In this document: in pieces, positions 57,584-64,000 of the stretch
How the letters are laid out: each line of letters opens with the position of its first letter
Numbering within the stretch: the stretch's first letter is position 1
Notes under the pieces: model-generated
The model's input: only the letters and a program-made list of their open reading frames with translations
Told to the model about the DNA's origin: nothing
Databases searched by the model: none
NCBI GenBank assembly: GCA_032622095.1
Contig: CP136064.1
Coordinates: 145,533,954 to 145,597,953 of the forward strand
DNA: 64,000 nt
Source of the DNA: Siphonodentalium dalli
Lineage: Eukaryota > Mollusca > Scaphopoda > Gadilida > Siphonodentaliidae
Direction: 5' to 3'
Translations under genes and position numbers: made by a program

Positions 57584-58748
57584 TTGATTCAACATAGAGC
57601 TGCAGTTGGTATCGTCGATATAAATAAAAGATTACTGAATATAAAACTAATTATAAAACGTGGGCACGAATATGCATTTTGGGGAATGAAAATCAACATT
57701 ATTATATATTTCATGGCTTTGCTCCTTGTAATTTGTGGCGATATTAAGGTTCACCCCGGCCCCCACGATGATACTATAGCCACACTCAATATATTACACT
57801 ACAATATTAGAAGTATTAGAAACAAATTAGAAAGCATTGCTCACTTGATTTCCGACTACGATATTTTATGTCTTACCGAGACTCATCTTGATGCATCTTA
57901 TCAAACTGAAAATATTTGACTTCTCTGAACCCGTGCGGAGTGATCGCGACTCTCATGGTGGAGGGATATGTGTAATGTTTGCAAATCATATTATATTTAG
58001 CCGGCGACCCGAATTTGAATTTGACACATCAGTACTCTGCTTTGAAATTACATCAAAACTCACAAAATTCCTTCTGATTGTTTCCTATAGGTCCGAACGC
58101 GAGAGTAATCAAAACTACTGGGACAACTTAGATACTTTGATAAATGACGTGCTTGATGCAAACCAGAAACTAATCATCACTGGCGATTTCAACTCAAACC
58201 TCCTGAACCCATTGTCAAAACTAAAGGACATAATCGATTACTACGGACTGCGTGATGTGATTGAAAAACCTACGCGAATAGCAAGAACATCCCAAACTCT
58301 TCTTGATCCACTGATAGTTAGTGATTCTTTGAGGGTACTGGATGCCGATATATTAAATCTTGGAGTTTCATACCATCTTGTAGTTTATGCCACTATATCA
58401 TCAAACTATTCCCCAGCAACCTCATTCCATCGTACTATTTGGAATTATAAACGGGCTGACTTTGAAAAGGCCAATAATATATTAAATGGCATAGACTGGG
58501 AACATATCCTCCAGCCAACTGCAGCGACAAACATCGACCAAGCAGTTAGATCATTCAATGACAAATTTCTAGAAGTAATGAACGATTCAATTCCGAAATC
58601 TACTGTTGTAATCAGACCTAAAGACAAATTGTGGTTCACTTCAGAAATACGTAGAGAAATACGGAAACGCGATAGGCTGAGATCCAAGGCCATAAAAACA
58701 ATACCCTATACCACTGGGAAAAATATAAAAAGACACGAAATCGCGTAA
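57584..58748 (+). pseudogene. LINE endonuclease
   Basis: The N-terminal piece (57,584-57,919) has a hydrophobic segment and GDIKVHPGP, then LHYNIRSIRNKLE and DILCLTETHLD with the catalytic Glu intact. A frameshift near 57,910 leads into 57,888-58,748, with DSHGGGICVMFAN, LLIVSYRS, IITGDFNSNLL and a final LGVSYHLVVY where SDH is expected: the catalytic Asp is Tyr. The region continues through a linker (KLWFTSEIRREIRKRDRL) usual between endonuclease and RT. Confidence 0.85.
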
Positions 58749-59039
58749 ATAATATGAAAAAATAGGCTAAAGCAAATTTTGATGAAAAAATCGAAGAGAA
58801 AGTTAGAGAATCACCAACTCCTAGAGACTTTTGGCATCTTATGATTTATTTATTTAATAAGAAAAAAACAACGACTATCCCGCCAATATATAATCAACCC
58901 GTAAGAAATAGTACCCATGTCGATACTTGATTTTTGATGATTTCGAGAAAGCGAACATTCTAAACGAGAGTTTCATATCAAATTCAACATTAGCGAGTGA
59001 AGACAGCAACCCCCGTTATTTAAACTTCGCTGCTCAAAC

Positions 59040-59913
59040 ACGATAACGGAAATTGAAGTATCAAGAGAAAACATCATAACAAGTATCAAAACCCTCAAAT
59101 TGAACAAAGCCCATGGCCATGATGGAATAAGTGCGCGAATGCTAATAAACTCTGCCGAAACCATTGCATCGCCTATACGGATCTTATTTGAGCTTTCACT
59201 AAAACAATCTAAATTACCAACTGACTGGAAAATTGCTAACGTAACACCAATCTATAAAAAAGACGACCCCTCTGATAGTAAAAATTATAGACCTATATCC
59301 CTATACTACCTTGCCTGGCCAAAATATTTGAAAATTTAGTTTTAAACGATCTCAACACTTTCTTTTTTGATAACAAACTCCTATACCACCACCAATCTGG
59401 TTTTCTACCAGGACGCAGTACCTCATACCAACTCATCGATTTATACCACAACCTGTGCCAGACTCTCGACAAAGGCTTATATACTTGTTCTGTATTTTGT
59501 GATGTTTCTAAGGCATTTGAGAGAGTCTGGCACCGGGGGCTGGTGTATAATTTGGAATTAGGGGACGACTTCTGGCCTGGCTGGAGGATTATTTACATAA
59601 CAGAAAGCAAAGAGTCCTTGTAAATAATACATATTCTGACTTGAAACGTATCCCAGCAGGGGTGCCCCAAGGATAAATATTGGGCCCCTTCCTATTTCTG
59701 GTCTATATAAACGACCTACCGGACGTCACCCAATCCGATACGCGAATGTTCGCAGACGATACATGCTTGTCTGCCTCTCATTACGATATGGATATTCTAA
59801 CAAGTGATTTAAATAACGACTTGAATAAAATTGACGAATGGGCTCAAAAATGGCTAGTGTCCTTCACTCAGAATATAAGCTTGACCGAAAGACACTTGAA
59901 TGTATTTATCTAA
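59040..59913 (+). pseudogene. LINE reverse transcriptase
   Basis: Motifs in order: IKTLKLNKAHGHDGIS, LPTDWKIANVTPIYKKDDP, NYRPISL (59,100-59,339); then in other frames HHQSGFLPGRST, CSVFCDVSKAFERVWH (motif A), IPAGVPQG-stop-ILGPFLFLVYINDL (TAA near 59,672) and the catalytic RMFADDTCLSAS (about 59,745). After KWLVSF (about 59,865) roughly 70-100 residues of the thumb are missing, and the sequence continues directly into the C-terminal part. Confidence 0.87.
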
Positions 59914-60691
59914 CTTATATACTCCCCCTAATGGACTACGTCGATATTGTCTGGGACTCGATCGCCTTCATAAAGATGCAGCAAGAAATGTCAGTGGTTT
60001 AACGCGTTCTGCCCCCATTAAAGAGTTAATGCTTGAAGTTGGCTGGCCCACACTGCAAATAAGACGCGAATTTCACAAATTACAAACGCTTTACAAAATA
60101 ATAAATGCTGACGCACCTAGTTATTTAACCATAGTCCTACCACCACGAGCAGGCGAGGTATCGGGTTATTCCTTCAGAAGACCTGGCGACTTCTACGCAT
60201 ATTATTGCGAAACTGAACATTTCAGAAAATCGTTCATGCCAAAAATGTGCCTAACTTGGAACAAACTCCCCGACATTGTAACCAAAGCTGAAAGCCTACA
60301 TGAATTCAAGATATTCCTCAAAATGATATACTACATACCCAAACCCCCAAACTACTATTATACCGGTTCCAGAAAAAACAATATAATACATACCAAATTG
60401 AGAAACAAATGCAGCGACTTAAATCATGACAAATTCGAAAACCACATAGCTCTTAGCCCATTCTGTGATTGTGGAAACGAAATCGAAGACGCCCACCATT
60501 ACTTTTTCTTATGTCCCCTATACCAGACACAACGCGTACGGCTCTTTAATAGGCTTAGAACAAAGGGTATCACTGTATACAATATCGCCGGCTTCCTTAA
60601 ATGTTTAACAAACATTAGTAATAACAAAAACAAATTAATATTTGCAGAAGTTCAAAAATATATAGTCGCTACTAACCGCTTTACCAATTAA
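59900..60691 (+). CDS. LINE C-terminal region with Cys/His cluster
   Basis: The open frame gives LHKDAARNVSGLTRSAPIKELMLEVGW, LQIRREFHKLQTLYKI and SYLTIVLPP, the usual post-RT region. Near residue 190 comes CDCGNEIEDAHHYFFLCPLY, a C-C-H-C cluster found at the end of many CR1/Jockey-like proteins, perhaps for RNA binding. The displayed N-terminus is not natural, because the frame is joined to upstream RT through a deletion. It ends at TAA 60,691. Confidence 0.8.
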   Translation: MYLSNLYTPPNGLRRYCLGLDRLHKDAARNVSGLTRSAPIKELMLEVGWPTLQIRREFHKLQTLYKIINADAPSYLTIVLPPRAGEVSGYSFRRPGDFYAYYCETEHFRKSFMPKMCLTWNKLPDIVTKAESLHEFKIFLKMIYYIPKPPNYYYTGSRKNNIIHTKLRNKCSDLNHDKFENHIALSPFCDCGNEIEDAHHYFFLCPLYQTQRVRLFNRLRTKGITVYNIAGFLKCLTNISNNKNKLIFAEVQKYIVATNRFTN

Positions 60692-61219
60692 CACATTCAC
60701 CACCCCTGGGTCAACGTCACGCGCGAACGCCATCTTCTTAGTACCCCAAAGCTAAAAGCAAATACTAAACTGACAAACACATCTTCTCTATGTAACACAA
60801 CCAGTAATCAAACTAAATGAACTCACATATTCGAACCCGGATCTGGTATCACAAAAAAAACAAAACAATTTAAACATATATATACCATCTTGTTATTATA
60901 ATAACGTGTGTAATTATATGGGGAGAGGGCCTATCTAAGCTGTATAACTAGTGCCCCAATCCCATTTGTACATAAATGATACAATAAAATATGTTTAAAC
61001 TAAAACAAAAATGTGCTTGGTAATGATGTTATTGGGCAAGTCCTGTGAAGTCTTGTTTACTAGAATGTCCGTGTTTCTCGATCTCTGACCCATATACTTC
61101 ACAATCAACCACGCATCAAAAGCACGGACAACTTTATACTGGGTGTTATTGCTAATAATTAATGGGTCAAGTCCCCCAGTCGAAATCACAAAGCCAATTG
61201 CCACGACAGTTAAGACCAT

Positions 61220-61459
61220 ATATACAAACAGACGCGTTTTACTTTGCCTATCCGTCTGACCGTCTAGTCGTCAATGTGTCCGTCATGCACTAACTTCCAA
61301 ACATAGTAAACTGGATATATCTCGGAAACTGCTGGAAATAACAGGTATAGAACTTATGATTCAAGATTACATTAGAAGTCCAACATTGGCAATTTGAAAC
61401 CGAATATGCACATATGCAACCGATGATTTTGACGAATTTGAGTCCCCTTTCGCTTTTCA
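61220..61459. other. Spacer between two LINEs
   Basis: No coding motif. It may include the 5' untranslated region of the following LINE. Confidence 0.35.
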
Positions 61460-61529
61460 GGAAAATACATGTCGCTATCTCATCACCGACCAACAACAAA
61501 TTCCCTCCGATGTGGCAACTTCCCTATCA

Positions 61530-62481
61530 GTAATGCACCTTAATGCACGCAGTCTCACGGCATATTATGATTCCGTTTGCCATCTTATTTCATGTAGTCA
61601 AGAAATGGGGAACAGCTGTGATGTACTTGGATTCTCAGAAATGAGATGATCACATAAATTACGGTATTGAAAACTACCATCCCCAGTATTCATGACGCGC
61701 CCCGAAAATGACGATGGTCGTGATGGGGTTGGCCTCTATATCAAAGATACCATACCATTCATTATTAGATCGGACTTAACAGATTTTGAGCCCCATGTTT
61801 TCGAATCCATAATTGTTGAGGTTTACCCTAATACTAGAAACGCACAGGATGCATGTATAGACTAATTCAGCCCCTCTAGCTGATATAAACAAATTCCTCG
61901 AAAATTTTAACGTGCTGATGGAGAAAATTAGCTCTGAAAATAAAAAAGCCTTACCTAATGGGCGACACAAATATAGACTTATTGAATTTCAGTCAACACT
62001 CTTAAACTAACACATTCGTAGAAAATGTCTTCAGTCAAGGTATTATTCCATTACCTACCAAACGACGCGAGTAACCGAATACACTGCCACCATTATCGAT
62101 AACATCTTTACTAATATCCTGACCGCAACCCAGTGTGGAATTATTGTTACTGATATATCAGACCATTTCGCGATATTTGCATTAGAAACGGCGGACACAA
62201 ATCTCAAACGCATATCTACTCCTCATACTCATAGAAACTTTTCGAGAGCTAATATAGAGAAATTTAAAGACCAACTAAATACAACAGATTTCGGTTGCGT
62301 TATGAATATTAGCTGTGCGAACGAAGCTTATAATACTTTTCTTGAAATTTATCTAGACATTTTTAATGCAGCCATTCCAGAAATTCAAACAAATAGGACT
62401 AGCAAATATACCAAACACATGCCTTGGATGACAACGGGTCTCCTAAAATATCGCAAACAAAAAGCAAACTACTCTAGGTAA
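61530..62481 (+). pseudogene. LINE endonuclease, heavily frameshifted
   Basis: Recognisable pieces in changing frames are VMHLNARSLTAYYDSV (61,532), CDVLGFSEM with the Glu (about 61,620), DGRDGVGLYIKDTIPFII (about 61,710), LMGDTNIDLLNF (about 61,957) and TATIIDNIFTNI...TDISDHFAIFAL (62,085-62,190), containing the Asp-His pair. Then PWMTTGLLKYRKQK ends the linker at about 62,481. Stops occur near 61,647 and 61,862. Confidence 0.8.
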
Positions 62482-62483
62482 AA

Positions 62484-63948
62484 ATGAAGAAACCAACTGA
62501 TGTCAACATACAAAAGTACAAAGCATATTGCAAACTATTCAACAAAGTGAAAATATTATGTAAAAGTGGTTACTATGAGAATTCGTTGGAACAAAATAAA
62601 CGCGACATTAAACAGACTTGGAGTATTTTACGCGGTTTAATAAAAAAAAATACGAGAACTATGCCAAAACCGCCACCATCTTTTACACACGAAAATGAAG
62701 TAATCGACGACCGTAAGAAATTTGCCGACAAGTTCAATGAATTCTTTTCTGGAATTGGTACTGCTATATCAAATGAAGTGGCATTGTCTTCCATCGCCAA
62801 TTACAGAAACTATCTCACCGGTGAATTTGATAATAGCATGTGGATCGAAGAGACAACGGAACAAGAAATAGTCGAAATTGCCGAAAAATTAAAAATAAAT
62901 CGAGTACAGATACTCATGGGATGTCATCCAAACTTCTAAAAGCATCTATATACCAAATTTCATCCCCTCCAAATCACATATACAACCTATCACTGTCACA
63001 AAGAATATTTCCTACAAAAATGAAAATAGCGAAAGTAATACCTATTTTCAAAAATGGTGACCCCCAAAAGTTTAACAACTATCGCCCAATCAGTATTCTC
63101 CCTTCATTTTCTAATTTGTTGGAAAAAATAATGTCAAAAAGACTTGTGTCCTTTCTAAATAAACTTAACATTTTGTACGAACGACAAGTCAACAAGAGAC
63201 TCAACATTAGCCATATTAATAGACCTCTCAAAGGCATTCGATACCGTCTCTCATGAAATACTCCTATCTAAAATGCACTTTTACGGAATACGTGGTATTG
63301 TTCTCAGCTGGTTTAGTAGCTACCTGAAAACGAAAAGTCAATGTGTTGAATATGGGAATGATGTCTCTACTCTCATGACGATAACGTGTGGTGTACCACA
63401 TGGCTATATTCTTGGGACGATAATGTTTTTATTGTACGCAAATGACGTACACAAATCGACGTCAATGAAAACTCTGTCATTCGCAGATGATACAACTCTT
63501 TGTATGTCTGATTGCAATATCAAACGACTTAAAAGTACAGCAAATGACGAACTTATTAAAGTATATCAGTGGTGTTGCAGTCATAAACTGAAAATAAACA
63601 TCGAGAAATGCCGATATATAATGATACACCCCTAACAACGAACATAAATCAAATCAAATGAAAATATCATTAAATGGAATAGACCTCATACAAGTTGGCA
63701 AACGCAATGTGGAGAATTCTGTTAAATTTTTAGGTGTGAAAATAGACGAAAACTTAAAATTTAAAGCACACGTTGAAACAATTTGTTCAAAAATTTCCAA
63801 GGCCGTATGCTGTTTGAATATGGTGAAACATCTCCTAACAACTAATTCTTTAAAATCGTTGTACTTCGCGATAATTCAGTCACGTGTTATATGCAATCCA
63901 AATATGGGGGCATTCGAACAGTACAGGCAGAATAATCACCTTACATAA
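62484..63948 (+). pseudogene. LINE reverse transcriptase
   Basis: Segment 1 (62,484-62,939) has the linker and KFADKFNEFFSGIG. A frameshift near 62,900 gives HGMSSKLLKAS...IFPTKMKIAKVIPIFKNGDP and NYRPISILPSFSNLLEKIM. After LYERQ a deletion removes the 'GFR' block; the sequence resumes with LIDLSKAFDTVSHEIL (motif A, about 63,215). Segment 3 (63,273-63,635) has ITCGVPHGYILGTIMFLLYANDV and the catalytic LSFADDTTLCMSD (about 63,478). A stop at 63,635 precedes VKFLGVKIDENLKFKAHVE (63,658-63,948). Confidence 0.88.
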
Positions 63949-64000
63949 GCGGGCAATGAGGGTCATATGTAGGAAAAGATATAATAGTCACACCGACCCA

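Larger units (their letters stand above)
57584..60990 (+). mobile_element. Decayed CR1/Jockey-like LINE
   Basis: Endonuclease, reverse transcriptase and a C-terminal zinc-type region follow in order on the + strand. The 3' end has AATAAAATATG at about 60,983, probably the terminal polyadenylation region. Several frameshifts and an internal deletion in the RT make it inactive. Confidence 0.85.
61460..64000 (+). mobile_element. Decayed LINE, runs off the window
   Basis: Endonuclease and reverse transcriptase remnants on the + strand. They differ in sequence from the LINE at 57,584, so this is another family. The 3' end lies beyond 64,000. Confidence 0.85.

Overview
This is repeat-dense, AT-leaning eukaryotic DNA, most likely from a marine invertebrate. 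The evidence is the mix of mobile elements: rolling-circle (Helitron-type) arrays, a Ty3/gypsy element, a Polinton/Maverick, several CR1/L2/Jockey-like LINEs, hAT-type and foldback elements. I found no convincing host exon, tRNA or rRNA. I cannot name the species. Almost every coding region is a decayed transposon gene.

1-21,087: six head-to-tail copies on the + strand of one non-autonomous Helitron-like family. Each starts near TCTATATATATAAA and ends with a CCCGTCA/TGACGGG hairpin followed by CTAG. Copy 1 carries an hAT-type insertion (2,581-3,617) with an 8-bp target duplication. Copy 5 carries a nearly complete Ty3/gypsy retrotransposon (11,286-19,633) with two LTRs and a 4-bp duplication TTTG; its gag, protease, RT, RNase H and integrase are all damaged.

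21,088-30,215: a GC-rich perfect-type hairpin, then an 8.7-kb Polinton/Maverick (adintovirus-like) remnant bounded by 230-bp inverted repeats. All genes lie on the minus strand, in transcription order: protein-primed DNA polymerase B (broken at many points), two small unknown ORFs, packaging ATPase (Walker A lysine changed), small basic GGF/GGG-tail proteins, a conserved element-associated protein (one internal stop), integrase (core deleted) and adenain-like protease. No capsid gene was found.

30,216-37,700: a LINE endonuclease fragment abutting the Polinton end, another decayed LINE with a PHD-type finger (32,078-35,339), a 162-bp tandem array containing CCATCTTGG, and diffuse direct repeats with a 24-base C run.

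37,700-57,580: mostly gene-free. It holds a further Helitron-type 3' end, a 370-bp MITE, a second hAT-family copy, a minus-strand head-to-tail array of another Helitron-like family (45,854-48,572), a nested inverted structure A-B-A'-B' (48,581-54,559), and a palindromic foldback element (55,197-56,093).

57,584-64,000: two more decayed LINEs in tandem on the + strand, the last running off the window.

The elements do not form a pathway. They form layers: Helitron arrays first, then hAT and gypsy insertions into them, with the Polinton and LINEs alongside.
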